Assembly (NCBI RefSeq): GCF_003583935.1
Contig: NZ_QYRN01000014.1
Coordinates: 1-60,245 of the forward strand
Direction of reading: 5' to 3'
DNA from: Aureimonas flava
Lineage (GTDB): Bacteria > Pseudomonadota > Alphaproteobacteria > Rhizobiales > Rhizobiaceae
Length of the DNA stretch: 60,245 bases
The notes under the pieces: generated by a model
Told to the model about the DNA's origin: nothing
Databases searched by the model: none
Seen by the model: the letters and a program-made list of their open reading frames with translations, nothing else
Shown: positions 52,073 through 60,245 of the stretch, piece after piece
Numbering within the stretch: position 1 is the first letter of the stretch
Layout: every line of letters starts with the position of its first letter
Position numbers and translations under genes: made by a program

Positions 52073-52953
52073 CAGGACACGAAGTCGTCCGCGCGATAGC
52101 CCTGGAGGAACAGGAGCGCCGTCAGGTCGCCATGGTCGATCCGGTGCGGCGCCTTGGCCGCCACCGCCGGCTTGGCATGGATCGCGACGCCGGTGCCCGC
52201 CGCCAGGATCATCGGCAGGTCGTTCGCCCCGTCGCCCACCGCGATGGCGTCGGCCGGCGTCGTGCCGAGACGAAGCGAGATGTCCCGCAGGGCCGCGAGC
52301 TTGGCTTCGGCGCCGAGGATCGGCTCGGCCACGGTGCCGCTCAGGGTGTCGCCCGAGATCTCCAGCACGTTGGCGCGGTTCTCGGCGAAGCCGAGGCGCT
52401 CGGCGATCACCTGCGTGAAGGCGGTGAAGCCGCCCGACACGAGCGCCGTGTGCGCCCCGCTCGCGTTCATGGTGCGCACCAGGGTCGCGCCGCCCTCGGC
52501 CAGGGTGATGTGGCCGGCGATCACGTCGGCGATGGTCGAGACGGGCAGGCCGCGAAGAAGTGCGACACGCTCGCGCAGGGCCGGCTCGAAAGCGATCTCG
52601 CCGTTCATCGCGCGCGCGGTGATCGCGGCGACCTGGTCCTTGATGCCGATCGCGGCGGCCAGCTCGTCGATGCATTCCTGGTCGATCATGGTCGAGTCCA
52701 TGTCGGCCAGGAGAATCCGCTTGCGGCGGCCCGCCGCCTCCTGCACCACGCAGTCGACGCCTTCGTCCAGCGCGAGGCGGCGCAGCCGCTCGGCGGTCGC
52801 CGCGTCCGGGCGGTGGAGGGTGACGAGGTCGCAGGCGACGTCCGGCTCCAGCCAGCGCGGCTCCGCCTCGCCGATCTCGCCGCGTGCCGTCTCCACCAGG
52901 GTGCGGGAGACGCGGGGATCCCGCCGCGCCGACAGGAGGGTGACGACAAACAT
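52072..52953 (-). CDS. serB: Phosphoserine phosphatase
   Basis: A 293-residue HAD phosphatase with a SerB N-terminal regulatory domain (MFVVTLLSARRDPRVSRTLV). The catalytic aspartates are Asp84 and Asp86 in LLADMDSTMIDQECIDEL. Later motifs are VSGGFTAFTQVIAERLGF and AVGDGANDLPMILAAG. It performs the last step of serine synthesis. Divergent from miaA, with only 18 bp between the start codons, so the two promoters must overlap neighbouring coding sequence or each other. The GNAT gene follows in the same operon. Confidence 0.96.
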   Translation of the reverse strand: MFVVTLLSARRDPRVSRTLVETARGEIGEAEPRWLEPDVACDLVTLHRPDAATAERLRRLALDEGVDCVVQEAAGRRKRILLADMDSTMIDQECIDELAAAIGIKDQVAAITARAMNGEIAFEPALRERVALLRGLPVSTIADVIAGHITLAEGGATLVRTMNASGAHTALVSGGFTAFTQVIAERLGFAENRANVLEISGDTLSGTVAEPILGAEAKLAALRDISLRLGTTPADAIAVGDGANDLPMILAAGTGVAIHAKPAVAAKAPHRIDHGDLTALLFLQGYRADDFVS

Positions 52954-52971
52954 GAAAGGACCGACCTGAGC

Positions 52972-53880
52972 ATGGAACGACCGAAGGCGATCCTGATAGC
53001 CGGGCCCACCGCCAGCGGCAAGTCGGCCCTGGCGCTGCGGCTGGCGCGGCGCTTCGCCGGCACGGTCGTCAACGCCGATTCCATGCAGGTCTATGCGGGC
53101 CTGCGCATTCTCAGTGCGCGGCCCTCGGAGGCGGAGATGGGCGAGGTCGAGCATCGGCTCTACGGCCACGCCGACCCCGCCGCGCCCTATTCGGCCGGCC
53201 ACTGGCTGCGCGAGATGGGGCCGCTGCTCGCCGAACTGGCCGGGCGCGGCCGCGTGCCGGTCGTGTGCGGGGGCACGGGGCTCTACTTCAAGGCGCTGCT
53301 CGGCGGCCTCGACGACCTGCCGCCGGTGCCGGACGCGATCCGCGCCCATTGGCGCGCACGGGCCGAGCGGGAAGCGCCGGAGGCCCTGCACGCCGAGCTC
53401 GCGCGACGCGATCGCGCGGCGGCCGCCGCGGTCCGCCCGAGCGATCCGGCCCGCATCGTGCGGGCGCTGGAGCTCTCGGAGGCGACGGGGCGCCCGCTGG
53501 CCGAGCTGCGGCGAGGCGGCGGCGCCCCTCTGATCGCGCCGGAGGGCGTCCTCCGGCTGGTCCTTGCGCCCGACCGCGCGCTCCTGCGGGAGCGCATCGC
53601 CGCCCGCTTCGACGCGATGCTGGCCGAGGGGGCGCTGGACGAGGCGCTGGCCTTCCGCGCACGCGGCCCGGCCGCCCGGGAGGGGCTCGCGGGGCAGGCG
53701 ATCGGGCTGCGCGAGCTCGTCGGCCATGCCGACGGGACCCTGTCTCTGGCGCAGGCCCGCGAGCGGGCGGTGACGCGCACCCGCCAATACGCCAAGCGGC
53801 AGGACACGTGGTTCCGCAACCAGTTCGGCGCCGAGTGGCGACGGCTCGGCGACGGCGCCGCGTTCGATCCGGGGGGCTGA
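52972..53880 (+). CDS. miaA: tRNA dimethylallyltransferase
   Basis: A 302-residue protein: ILIAGPTASGKSALALRLAR (P loop, residues 11-18), VVNADSMQVYAGLRILSARP, VVCGGTGLYFKALLGGLDDL and TRTRQYAKRQDTWFRNQ near the end. It adds an isopentenyl group to A37 of tRNAs that read UNN codons. The start is 18 bp from the divergent serB start. Slightly shorter than E. coli MiaA (316), as is common in alphaproteobacteria. Confidence 0.96.
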   Translation: MERPKAILIAGPTASGKSALALRLARRFAGTVVNADSMQVYAGLRILSARPSEAEMGEVEHRLYGHADPAAPYSAGHWLREMGPLLAELAGRGRVPVVCGGTGLYFKALLGGLDDLPPVPDAIRAHWRARAEREAPEALHAELARRDRAAAAAVRPSDPARIVRALELSEATGRPLAELRRGGGAPLIAPEGVLRLVLAPDRALLRERIAARFDAMLAEGALDEALAFRARGPAAREGLAGQAIGLRELVGHADGTLSLAQARERAVTRTRQYAKRQDTWFRNQFGAEWRRLGDGAAFDPGG

Positions 53881-53932
53881 TCGGGGAACCGCGCGGGAAG
53901 GCGTCCGTTTCCGGCCGGTCAGGAGGTTCCCC

Positions 53933-54778
53933 ATGTCGTCCAGTTCCATGCCCGTGCGCGACCACCGCGACGCGATCGAGAAGGCGGCCCGGCTCGGCTA
54001 CCTGGCGCGGGCGGCGGTGTTCGTGGTGATCGGCACCTTCGCCTTCCTGACGGCCTTCGCCGCGGGCGAGGCCATGAGCCAGGAGGACGCGATCGGTCGG
54101 ATCGTCGCCTCGCCCTTCGGCGGCGTTCTCCTGGTGCTCCTGGCCGTGGCACTGCCCTGCTTCTCGCTCTGGCGCTTCGTGCAGGCGATCTTCGATGCCG
54201 ACGGCTACGGCACCTCGCCCAAGGGGCTCGCCACCCGCCTCGGCCGCTTCGTCTCGGGCCTCGCCTATCTGTTCCTGTCGATCTACGCCGCCTCGCTCCT
54301 GTTCGGCCTGTCCACCGGCGGGGACGGGGACGGGGGCGGGGGCCTTCTGAACCAGTGGGCGCCGCTGTTCGGGCCCTGGTTCACCATTCCGGCCGGGCTC
54401 CTGATGCTCGGGGTCGCCGGGGCGCAGGTGAAGAAGGCCTGGAGCGGCTCGTTCCTGCGCTTCCTGCGCCTGCCGCAGGCCCACGCGCGCTGGATGACCG
54501 CGGTCTGCCGCTTCGGCATCGCGGCGCGCGCCGTGGTCTTCCTGGCGCTCGCGGTCCTGTTCTTCACCGGCGCCTCGCGCTGGTCGCCCGACCACATGCC
54601 GGGCCTGGAGGACGCGCTCGTGGCCATCGGGTCCTGGCCGCATGGCGCGCTGCTCCTTTCGGGCACCGGGCTCGGCCTCGTCGCCTTCGGCGCCTATGCG
54701 CTGATCCTGTCGTGCTACGGCCGCATCCGATCGCCCGACCTCGACCCGTCGGACGCCCTGCGCCGCATGGGCGCCTGA
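53933..54778 (+). CDS. DUF1206 family membrane protein
   Basis: A 281-residue membrane protein with six hydrophobic segments arranged as three repeats of the DUF1206 module: RLGYLARAAVFVVIGTFAFL, GRFVSGLAYLFLSIYAASLL and RFGIAARAVVFLALAVLFF. Each module starts with a Gly/Arg-containing helix and ends in a loop plus second helix. The function is unknown. The ATG at 53933 follows a perfect AGGAGG. It sits between miaA and the ilv leader without an obvious functional link. Confidence 0.88.
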   Translation: MSSSSMPVRDHRDAIEKAARLGYLARAAVFVVIGTFAFLTAFAAGEAMSQEDAIGRIVASPFGGVLLVLLAVALPCFSLWRFVQAIFDADGYGTSPKGLATRLGRFVSGLAYLFLSIYAASLLFGLSTGGDGDGGGGLLNQWAPLFGPWFTIPAGLLMLGVAGAQVKKAWSGSFLRFLRLPQAHARWMTAVCRFGIAARAVVFLALAVLFFTGASRWSPDHMPGLEDALVAIGSWPHGALLLSGTGLGLVAFGAYALILSCYGRIRSPDLDPSDALRRMGA

Positions 54779-54798
54779 GCGAAAGTGCCGGGCGCGGC

Positions 54799-54827
54799 TT
54801 GACGGCCGCGTGAACTGCCCATAGGGT
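54799..54827 (+). promoter_or_regulatory. Candidate promoter of the ilv leader
   Basis: TTGACG (54799-54804) and TAGGGT (54822-54827) with 17 bp between. The -35 is good and the -10 poor. It would place the transcript start within a few bases of the leader ATG, so the leader peptide could be nearly leaderless, or the true promoter lies further upstream. Confidence 0.3.
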
Positions 54828-54835
54828 CTCGCCCC

Positions 54836-54889
54836 ATGCAGACGATCACGCTCATTCTCGTAGGAAAGCGCACACGCGAGGCGGTCTAG
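54836..54889 (+). CDS. Branched-chain amino acid attenuation leader peptide
   Basis: A 17-codon frame encoding MQTITLILVGKRTREAV, with Ile-Thr-Leu-Ile-Leu-Val consecutively. It is followed within 35 bp by an intrinsic terminator and then ilvB, the classic arrangement for transcription attenuation by charged tRNA-Ile/Leu/Val. Just after the Ile/Leu/Val codons, GCGCACACG (54868-54876) is perfectly complementary to CGTGTGCGC (54910-54918), immediately before the terminator stem, so ribosome position can reshape the RNA. AGGG lies 9 bp upstream of the ATG. Confidence 0.8.
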   Translation: MQTITLILVGKRTREAV

Positions 54890-54923
54890 GGACCGTCCGG
54901 CTCCTGCCACGTGTGCGCACCCC

Positions 54924-54949
54924 AAGGCCCCTCGAAGGGCCTTTTTTAT
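54924..54949 (+). terminator. Attenuator terminator of ilvB-ilvN
   Basis: A 7-bp stem, AAGGCCC / GGGCCTT, with loop CTCGAA and a run of T residues (54942-54947). It lies between the leader peptide and ilvB, 70 bp before the ilvB start, and should stop transcription when branched-chain aminoacyl-tRNAs are plentiful. Confidence 0.85.
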
Positions 54950-55018
54950 TGCCTGAATTTCCCGGAAACGACGCGCCGCAGCCAGACGAGCCGGCACCCA
55001 AACCCAGCAGGCCGAGCC

Positions 55019-56812
55019 ATGAACCAGATGACGATCGACACTTCCGTCCGCCAGATGACCGGAGCCCAGATGGTGGTCCAGGCGATGAAGGACCACGGCG
55101 TCGAGCATCTCTTCGGCTATCCCGGCGGCGCCGTGCTGCCGATCTACGACGCGCTGTTCCAGCAGTCCGATGTCAAGCACATCCTGGTGCGCCACGAGCA
55201 GGGCGCCGGCCATGCGGCCGAGGGCTACGCCCGCTCCACCGGCAAGCCGGGCGTCATGCTGGTGACCTCGGGGCCCGGTGCCACCAACGCCGTCACCCCG
55301 CTGCAGGACGCGCTGATGGATTCCATCCCGCTCGTCTGCATCACCGGCCAGGTCCCCACCACGCTGATCGGCTCCGACGCGTTCCAGGAATGCGACACGG
55401 TCGGCATCACGCGCCCCTGCACCAAGCACAACTGGCTGGTTAAGAGCGTCGAGGACCTCGCCGAGATCCTGCACGAGGCTTTCCACGTCGCGACCTCGGG
55501 CCGGCCCGGTCCCGTCGTCGTCGACATCCCGAAGGACGTCCAGTTCGCGACCGGCACCTACACGCCGCCGTCGCTCTCGCGCGCCACGCAGCGCTATCAG
55601 CCGAAGCTCGCCGCCGATGACGGACGCATCCGCGCCGCCGTCGAGATGATGAAGGGTGCCAAGCGCCCGATCCTCTACACGGGCGGCGGCGTCATCAATT
55701 CGGGGCCGGAGGCCTCGCGTCTCCTGCGCGAGCTGGTCGCCATGACCGGGTTCCCGATCACCTCGACCCTGATGGGCCTCGGCGCCTATCCGGCGTCGGG
55801 CGAGAACTGGCTCGGCATGCTCGGCATGCACGGCACCTACGAGGCCAACCTCGCCATGCACGGCTGCGACGTCATGGTCTGCATCGGCGCGCGGTTCGAC
55901 GACCGGATCACCGGCCGCCTCGACGCGTTCTCGCCGGGCTCCAAGAAGATCCACATCGACATCGACCCCTCGTCCATCAACAAGAACGTGCGCGTCGATC
56001 TGCCCGTCATCGGCGACGTCGCGCACGTCCTGGAGGCATTGATCGGCGTCTGGCGCGAGACGGGCGCCACGGTCGACCAGGCGGCGCTGGGCGAGTGGAA
56101 GGACAAGATCGCCGGATGGAAGGCGCGCGACTGCCTCGCGTTCCGCCAGGAGGGCGACCTCATCCTGCCGCAGCACGCCATCAAGCGCCTCTACGAGCTG
56201 ACCCGGGACCGCAAGACCTTCATCACCACGGAGGTCGGGCAGCACCAGATGTGGGCCGCGCAGTTCTACGGCTTCGAGGAGCCCAACCGCTGGATGACCT
56301 CGGGCGGGCTCGGCACGATGGGCTACGGCCTGCCGGCCGCGGTCGGCGTCCAGATCGCGCATCCGGACGCGCTCGTCATCGACATCGCGGGCGACGCCTC
56401 GATCCAGATGATGACGCAGGAGCTCTCCACCGCCGTCCAGCACGGCGCGCCCGTCAAGGTGTTCATCCTGAACAACCAGTACATGGGCATGGTGCGCCAG
56501 TGGCAGCAGCTCCTGCACGGCAACCGGCTGTCGAACTCCTATTCCGAGGCGATGCCGGACTTCGTGAAGCTCGCCGAGGCCTATGGCGGCAAGGGCATCC
56601 GCATCGAGACGGCGGGCGACCTCGACGCCGGCATCCAGGCGATGATCGACACCGACGGTCCGGTGATCGTCGACTGCTGCGTCGCCAACCTGACCAACTG
56701 CTTCCCGATGATCCCGTCCGGCAAGGCGCACAACGAGATCCTCCTGCCCGACGAGGCGAGCGACGACGCGGTCGCCAACGCCATCGACGCCAAGGGCAAG
56801 GCGCTGGTGTAA
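55019..56812 (+). CDS. ilvB: Acetolactate synthase large (catalytic) subunit
   Basis: A 597-residue ThDP enzyme: TGAQMVVQAMKDHGVEHLFG, YPGGAVLPIYDALF, VRHEQGAGHAAEGYARSTGK (with the catalytic Glu), LVTSGPGATNAVTPLQDALM, and the ThDP/Mg site IDIAGDASIQMMTQELSTAV followed by NNQYMGMVRQW. It condenses two pyruvates, or pyruvate with 2-oxobutyrate, in the first step common to valine, leucine and isoleucine synthesis. The ATG at 55019 follows a weak CAGG. It is controlled by the upstream leader and terminator and forms an operon with ilvN. Confidence 0.97.
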   Translation: MNQMTIDTSVRQMTGAQMVVQAMKDHGVEHLFGYPGGAVLPIYDALFQQSDVKHILVRHEQGAGHAAEGYARSTGKPGVMLVTSGPGATNAVTPLQDALMDSIPLVCITGQVPTTLIGSDAFQECDTVGITRPCTKHNWLVKSVEDLAEILHEAFHVATSGRPGPVVVDIPKDVQFATGTYTPPSLSRATQRYQPKLAADDGRIRAAVEMMKGAKRPILYTGGGVINSGPEASRLLRELVAMTGFPITSTLMGLGAYPASGENWLGMLGMHGTYEANLAMHGCDVMVCIGARFDDRITGRLDAFSPGSKKIHIDIDPSSINKNVRVDLPVIGDVAHVLEALIGVWRETGATVDQAALGEWKDKIAGWKARDCLAFRQEGDLILPQHAIKRLYELTRDRKTFITTEVGQHQMWAAQFYGFEEPNRWMTSGGLGTMGYGLPAAVGVQIAHPDALVIDIAGDASIQMMTQELSTAVQHGAPVKVFILNNQYMGMVRQWQQLLHGNRLSNSYSEAMPDFVKLAEAYGGKGIRIETAGDLDAGIQAMIDTDGPVIVDCCVANLTNCFPMIPSGKAHNEILLPDEASDDAVANAIDAKGKALV

Positions 56813-56885
56813 GCAGTAGCGGCGGGGCATGCGCCCCGCCGTCCCATCCGTTTCGCCGCCGCGCCGCCCTCTTCGGGAAAGACCC

Positions 56886-57467
56886 ATGAACCTTCCGCTA
56901 CAGCCGCCCGCCTCCGCCTACTTCATCACCGACGACAAGCCGCCGGTCGTCGCGCGCACCCTGTCGATCGTGGTGGACAACGAGCCGGGCGTCCTCGCCC
57001 GGGTGATCGGCCTGTTCTCCGGGCGCGGCTACAACATCGAGAGCCTGACCGTCTCGGAGACCGACCACAACAAGCATCTGTCGCGCATCACCGTGGTGAC
57101 GCGCGGCGCGCCGGGCGTGATCGAGCAGGTGAAGAGCCAGCTCGACCGGATCGTGCCCGTGCACAAGGTGGTGGACCTCACCGGGACGGCGACGGGGCAG
57201 GGCGAGGACGGGCCGATCGAGCGCGAGCTGGCGCTGGTCAAGGTCGCGGGCGCCGGCGACGACCGCGTCGAGGCGCTCCGGCTCGCCGACGTGTTCCGCG
57301 CCAAGGTGGTGGATTCCACCACCGACCACTTCGTCTTCGAGATCACCGGCAAGACCTCGAAGATCGAGAAGTTCATTCAGATCATGGCGCCGCTCGGGCT
57401 GGTCGAGGTGTGCCGCACGGGCGTCGCCGCGATGAGCCGCGGCAAGGACCCGATCATCGAGGGCTGA
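56886..57467 (+). CDS. ilvN: Acetolactate synthase small (regulatory) subunit
   Basis: A 193-residue protein: the N-terminal ACT domain (RTLSIVVDNEPGVLARVIGL, SGRGYNIESLTVSETD) and the C-terminal IlvN/H domain (RELALVKVAG, DVFRAKVVDSTTDHFVFEIT, KIEKFIQIMAPLGLVEVCRT). It activates IlvB and gives valine feedback inhibition. The ATG at 56886 gives MNLPLQPPASAYF, a slightly extended N-terminus usual in alphaproteobacteria. 73 bp after ilvB. Confidence 0.96.
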   Translation: MNLPLQPPASAYFITDDKPPVVARTLSIVVDNEPGVLARVIGLFSGRGYNIESLTVSETDHNKHLSRITVVTRGAPGVIEQVKSQLDRIVPVHKVVDLTGTATGQGEDGPIERELALVKVAGAGDDRVEALRLADVFRAKVVDSTTDHFVFEITGKTSKIEKFIQIMAPLGLVEVCRTGVAAMSRGKDPIIEG

Positions 57468-57572
57468 CCGTTCGGCGGCGCCGGTGCCGACGATCCCCCG
57501 TTCCCCCATCGTTCCGGCCGGGCCGTCGGTCTGGACGATGCCGCGCGCCAACGACCTTCGGACGCAAAGACG

Positions 57573-58169
57573 ATGAGCCTCGATGTTCTCCTCGGCCTGT
57601 TCATCTTCGCGGCCGCCACCTCGGTCACGCCCGGTCCGAACAACATCATGCTGATGACCTCGGGCGTGAACTTCGGATTGCGGCGCACCATTCCACATAT
57701 CCTGGGCATCGAGCTCGGCTTCGGGCTCCTGCTTCTGGCGGTCGGCCTCGGGCTCGGCGCCCTTCTCCATTCGATGCCCGGCCTGCAGCTCGCCATGAAG
57801 GTCTCGAGCGCCGCCTATCTCCTCTGGCTCGCCTGGAAGATCGCCTTCTCCCGGGCGTCGGCCGAGCCCTCCGCCGGCGCCGAGAGGCCGATCACCTTTC
57901 CGCAGGCCGCCCTGTTCCAGGTGGTGAACCCCAAGGCCTGGGCGATGGCCTTCGTCGCCATGGGCGCCAATGTCAGCGCCGAGGCGCCCGTTCTGTCGAT
58001 GCTGGCGGTGGTGGCCGCGTTCCTCGTCGTCGGCATCCCGACCGCCCTGATCTGGACCGGGTTCGGCATGGGGCTGCGCAACCTCCTGTCGGACCCCAGA
58101 AGTCTTCGTCTCTTCAACCTCGCGATGGGCCTCGCACTCGTGGCCACGCTCTGGCCGCTCCTGCGCTGA
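57573..58169 (+). CDS. LysE/RhtB family amino acid exporter
   Basis: A 198-residue membrane protein with six helices and the family motif at its start: IFAAATSVTPGPNNIMLMTS, then GLRRTIPHILGIELGFGLLL and the mid-protein FQVVNPKAWAMAFVAMGA. It probably exports an amino acid or a metabolite analogue. The position after ilvBN is suggestive of amino-acid overflow, but a 105-bp gap leaves co-transcription uncertain. The substrate is unknown. Confidence 0.9.
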   Translation: MSLDVLLGLFIFAAATSVTPGPNNIMLMTSGVNFGLRRTIPHILGIELGFGLLLLAVGLGLGALLHSMPGLQLAMKVSSAAYLLWLAWKIAFSRASAEPSAGAERPITFPQAALFQVVNPKAWAMAFVAMGANVSAEAPVLSMLAVVAAFLVVGIPTALIWTGFGMGLRNLLSDPRSLRLFNLAMGLALVATLWPLLR

Positions 58170-58209
58170 CCGCTTGCCGCCGGGCCAAAATTCTGCGACG
58201 CCGGGCGCC

Positions 58210-59337
58210 ATGAAGTTCTCTCCCCAGCAGGACGAGGCCCTGACGCGCGTCGCCGACTGGCTCCGGCGCGGCGACCAGCCGATCTTCCGCCTCTTCGGCT
58301 ACGCCGGAACGGGCAAGACGACGCTCGCGCGCCATTTCGCCGAAGGCGTCGAAGGCGGCGTGCAGTTCGCCGCCTTCACCGGCAAGGCGGCGCAGGTCCT
58401 GCGCTCCAAGGGCGCCAAGTCCGCCAAGACGATCCACTCGCTGATCTACCGCCCGCGCGGCGAGGAATCGGCCGAAGACGAGACGACCGGCACGGCGCGC
58501 GTCTCGCCGACCTTCTCGCTCAACCGCCAGAGCCCCGTCGCCAAGGCCAAGCTCGTGGTGGTGGACGAATGCTCCATGGTGGACGAGGCGCTGGGGCGGG
58601 ACCTCCTGTCGTTCGGCACGCCGATCCTGGTGCTCGGCGATCCCGGCCAGCTTCCGCCCGTGTCGGGCGGTGGATTCTTCACCGAGGCCGAGCCCGACTT
58701 CCTGCTGACCGAAATCCACCGGCAGGCCCGCGACAACCCGATCCTGTCGCTCGCGCTCGACGCGCGCGAGGGCCGCGCGCTGGCGCTCGGCGACCAGGGC
58801 GCGGCCAAGGTCATCTCGCGGCGCGAGGTGGACCGCGACGAGGTGATCGCCGCCGATCAGGTGCTGGTCGGCACCAACCGGACGCGGCGGCTTTACAACA
58901 ACCGCCTGCGCGAGCTCAAGGGTTTCACCGGGCCTCTGCCGCAGTCGGGCGACAAGCTCGTGTGCCTGCGCAACGACCCCGCAAAGGGCCTGCTCAACGG
59001 CTCGCTCTGGCAGGTGATGACCGCCTCGCCGGAAAAGACCAAGCCGGGTACCAATCTCATCGTGAAGCCGGACGACGACGACATCGACCGGGGCGCCGCC
59101 AAGATCAAGCTCCTCCGGGAAGCCTTCGAGAACCCGAGCGCCGAGGTGCCCTGGGCGACCAAGAAGCGCTACGACGACTTCGACTACGGCTACGCGCTCA
59201 CCGTCCATAAGGCGCAAGGCTCGCAGTGGGACCACGTGATGCTGTTCGACGAGAGCTGGGCCTTCAAGGACACGCGCGAGCGCTGGCTCTACACGGCCAT
59301 CACCCGCGCCGCCGAGCGTCTGACCATCGTGAAGTGA
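58210..59337 (+). CDS. RecD-like SF1B DNA helicase (ATP-dependent RecD/Dda type)
   Basis: A 375-residue small helicase: Walker [12 protein letters not shown] (residues 30-37 core), [20 protein letters not shown] (motif Ia region), Walker [34 protein letters not shown] (motif III), [12 protein letters not shown], and the UvrD_C_2 segment [20 protein letters not shown] with [14 protein letters not shown]. It is likely a 5'-3' helicase of the RecD/Pif1/Dda group working in recombination or repair. No RecB/RecC partners are present. The ATG at 58210 is set by the family start [10 protein letters not shown]. Confidence 0.9.
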   Translation: MKFSPQQDEALTRVADWLRRGDQPIFRLFGYAGTGKTTLARHFAEGVEGGVQFAAFTGKAAQVLRSKGAKSAKTIHSLIYRPRGEESAEDETTGTARVSPTFSLNRQSPVAKAKLVVVDECSMVDEALGRDLLSFGTPILVLGDPGQLPPVSGGGFFTEAEPDFLLTEIHRQARDNPILSLALDAREGRALALGDQGAAKVISRREVDRDEVIAADQVLVGTNRTRRLYNNRLRELKGFTGPLPQSGDKLVCLRNDPAKGLLNGSLWQVMTASPEKTKPGTNLIVKPDDDDIDRGAAKIKLLREAFENPSAEVPWATKKRYDDFDYGYALTVHKAQGSQWDHVMLFDESWAFKDTRERWLYTAITRAAERLTIVK

Positions 59338-59371
59338 GCCGAGCGCGCTCGAAAACTGCGGAGACGACCCG

Positions 59372-60115
59372 ATGCCCTGCGAACTCTCCGTCAATCTCAA
59401 CGCGGTCGCCATGCTGCGCAACCGCCGCGACCTGCCCTGGCCGAGCGTCGAGGGTTTCGGCCGGATCGCGCTGGCGGCGGGCGCGCACGGGCTCACCGTG
59501 CATCCGCGCCCCGACCAGCGCCATGTCCGCTTCTCGGACCTTCCCGTGCTCCGCGGCCTGATCGACCGGGAGTTTCCCGGCGCCGAGTTCAACATCGAAG
59601 GCTATCCCAGCGAGGACTTCCTCCAGCTTGTCCTCGCCAACCGGCCCGAGCAGGTGACGCTGGTTCCCGACGATCCCTCGCAGCCGACCTCGGACCACGG
59701 ATGGGACTTCGCCGCCCATGCCGCGCTGCTCCGGGGCGTGGTGGCGCGGCTGAAGGGGGAGGGGATGCGCGTGTCGCTGTTCGCCGACGCCGATCCCGCG
59801 ATCATGGAGCGTGCCGCCGAGACCGGCTGCGACCGAGTGGAGCTCTATACCGGGCCCTACGGCGGCACGCATTCCGACCCGCTGGCGGCCGAGGCCTGGC
59901 TGGAGCGGCTGGGCGCGACGGGCGACGCCGCGCAGGCGGCCGGCCTCGGCCTCAATGCCGGCCACGATCTGACGGTGGCCAACCTGCCGCCGCTCGTGCG
60001 CCGCCTGCCGCAGCTCGCGGAGGTCTCGATCGGGCATGGCCTGACGGCCGACGCGCTGGAGCACGGCATGGCCGGATCGGTGCGCCGCTTCGTGTCCGCC
60101 TGCCGGGGCGACTAG
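59372..60115 (+). CDS. pdxJ: Pyridoxine 5'-phosphate synthase
   Basis: A 247-residue TIM-barrel enzyme: [68 protein letters not shown] and [16 protein letters not shown] are all PdxJ strand-loop signatures. It condenses deoxyxylulose 5-phosphate with 1-amino-propan-2-one 3-phosphate to form pyridoxine 5'-phosphate in the DXP-dependent vitamin B6 route. The ATG at 59372 fits the family. It is 34 bp after the helicase gene on the same strand. Confidence 0.96.
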   Translation: MPCELSVNLNAVAMLRNRRDLPWPSVEGFGRIALAAGAHGLTVHPRPDQRHVRFSDLPVLRGLIDREFPGAEFNIEGYPSEDFLQLVLANRPEQVTLVPDDPSQPTSDHGWDFAAHAALLRGVVARLKGEGMRVSLFADADPAIMERAAETGCDRVELYTGPYGGTHSDPLAAEAWLERLGATGDAAQAAGLGLNAGHDLTVANLPPLVRRLPQLAEVSIGHGLTADALEHGMAGSVRRFVSACRGD

Positions 60116-60129
60116 GCCCCGAAACGCGT

Positions 60130-60160
60130 CGCCCGCCGCGCCGCTTCGGGGCGGCGGGCG
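60130..60160. terminator. Strong hairpin between convergent pdxJ and chemoreceptor genes
   Basis: A perfect 10-bp stem, CGCCCGCCGC / GCGGCGGGCG, with an 11-nt loop. It lies between two convergent genes, where a bidirectional terminator would be expected, but neither side has a proper U tract. Confidence 0.4.
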
Positions 60161-60211
60161 GGCGGCGGTCGGTCTCGTGCCGCCGGCGTCGGGGCCGGCG
60201 CGCCGTGCGGC

Positions 60212-60245
60212 TCAGAACTCTTCCCAGCTGTCGTCGGCCGGTGCC
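60212..60245 (-). CDS. C-terminal end of a probable methyl-accepting chemotaxis protein (cut by window edge)
   Basis: The last ten codons and stop of a minus-strand gene read APADDSWEEF. A C-terminal acidic W-E-E-F pentapeptide-like tail on a flexible linker is the CheR/CheB docking motif at the end of many alphaproteobacterial chemoreceptors (NWETF in E. coli). The rest of the gene lies outside the window, so the call rests on this tail only. Confidence 0.6.
   Translation of the reverse strand, partial: APADDSWEEF

Noticed and set aside
53288-56887. A 1199-codon minus-strand frame over miaA, DUF1206 and ilvB
   Set aside because: It covers three well-identified plus-strand genes and the attenuator; low-complexity Arg/Ala/Gly translation only.
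60181-60200. Hairpin CGCCGGC-N6-GCCGGCG near the window end
   Set aside because: Short GC palindromes of this sort are common by chance at this base composition, and no T tract follows.
1-60245. CRISPR arrays, insertion sequences, rRNA or tRNA genes
   Set aside because: No direct-repeat array, transposase, terminal inverted repeats or canonical tRNA T-arm sequence was seen in reading the window. A covariance-model scan was not possible.

Overview
The window is a contiguous stretch of chromosome from a high-GC (roughly 70% by eye) alphaproteobacterium, most likely of the order Hyphomicrobiales (Rhizobiales). Evidence: a circularly permuted two-piece tmRNA whose tag reads ANDNYAEARLAA; an alphaproteobacterial sspB followed by DUF4169 and ribbon-helix-helix genes; two BA14K-family proteins; a GTTC-N7-GTTC SOS box; and a chemoreceptor tail ending WEEF. 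A plant- or surface-associated relative of Aurantimonadaceae would fit, but the genus cannot be fixed from the sequence. No insertion sequence, prophage, CRISPR array, rRNA or tRNA gene was seen.

Layout. 1-9.8 kb: purU (partial), lepA, a YeeE/YedE sulfur transporter, a three-gene Tad minor-pilin group (TadG-like VWA protein plus two TadE-like proteins), a YcaQ/AlkX-type DNA glycosylase coupled to an rRNA pseudouridine synthase, and separate CHAD and CYTH genes. 9.8-12.9 kb: a tripartite tricarboxylate transporter (tctCBA). 13.3-15.8 kb: a cold-shock protein and a GH15 glycosidase. 15.8-23.1 kb: a D-apiose/D-apionate catabolic locus (apsD, apnL, apnO, oiaK, a RuBisCO-like protein and a GntR regulator), with a shared candidate operator in front of both operons. 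23.1-25.4 kb: dodecin, an S24-type repressor with a palindromic operator, and a YihY membrane protein. 25.4-31.7 kb: a fatty acid beta-oxidation set (acyl-CoA dehydrogenase, thiolase, FadB-like protein) with an EAL phosphodiesterase gene on the opposite strand in its middle. 31.8-34.7 kb: Xaa-Pro aminopeptidase and two BA14K proteins. 34.9-37.7 kb: an operon of three coiled-coil proteins, two of which look like paralogues, behind a CtrA-like box. 37.8-44.4 kb: SOS-controlled uvrD and a large AsmA-family protein. 44.4-47.3 kb: RHH, DUF4169, sspB and ssrA on the minus strand, thyA-folA on the plus strand. 47.4-51.4 kb: hflK-hflC-degP envelope proteolysis genes. 51.5-60.2 kb: GNAT acetyltransferase, serB, miaA, DUF1206, an attenuator-controlled ilvB-ilvN operon, a LysE exporter, a RecD-like helicase, pdxJ and the end of a chemoreceptor gene.

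How the parts work together. The apiose locus forms an almost complete pathway from D-apiose through apionolactone, apionate and 3-oxo-isoapionate to its phosphate and then to a RuBisCO-like enzyme. The tmRNA and its ClpXP adaptor SspB are adjacent on one strand. HflK/HflC and DegP form an envelope quality-control unit. The strongest candidates for new biology are the three-gene coiled-coil operon and the exact chemistry of the RuBisCO-like protein.
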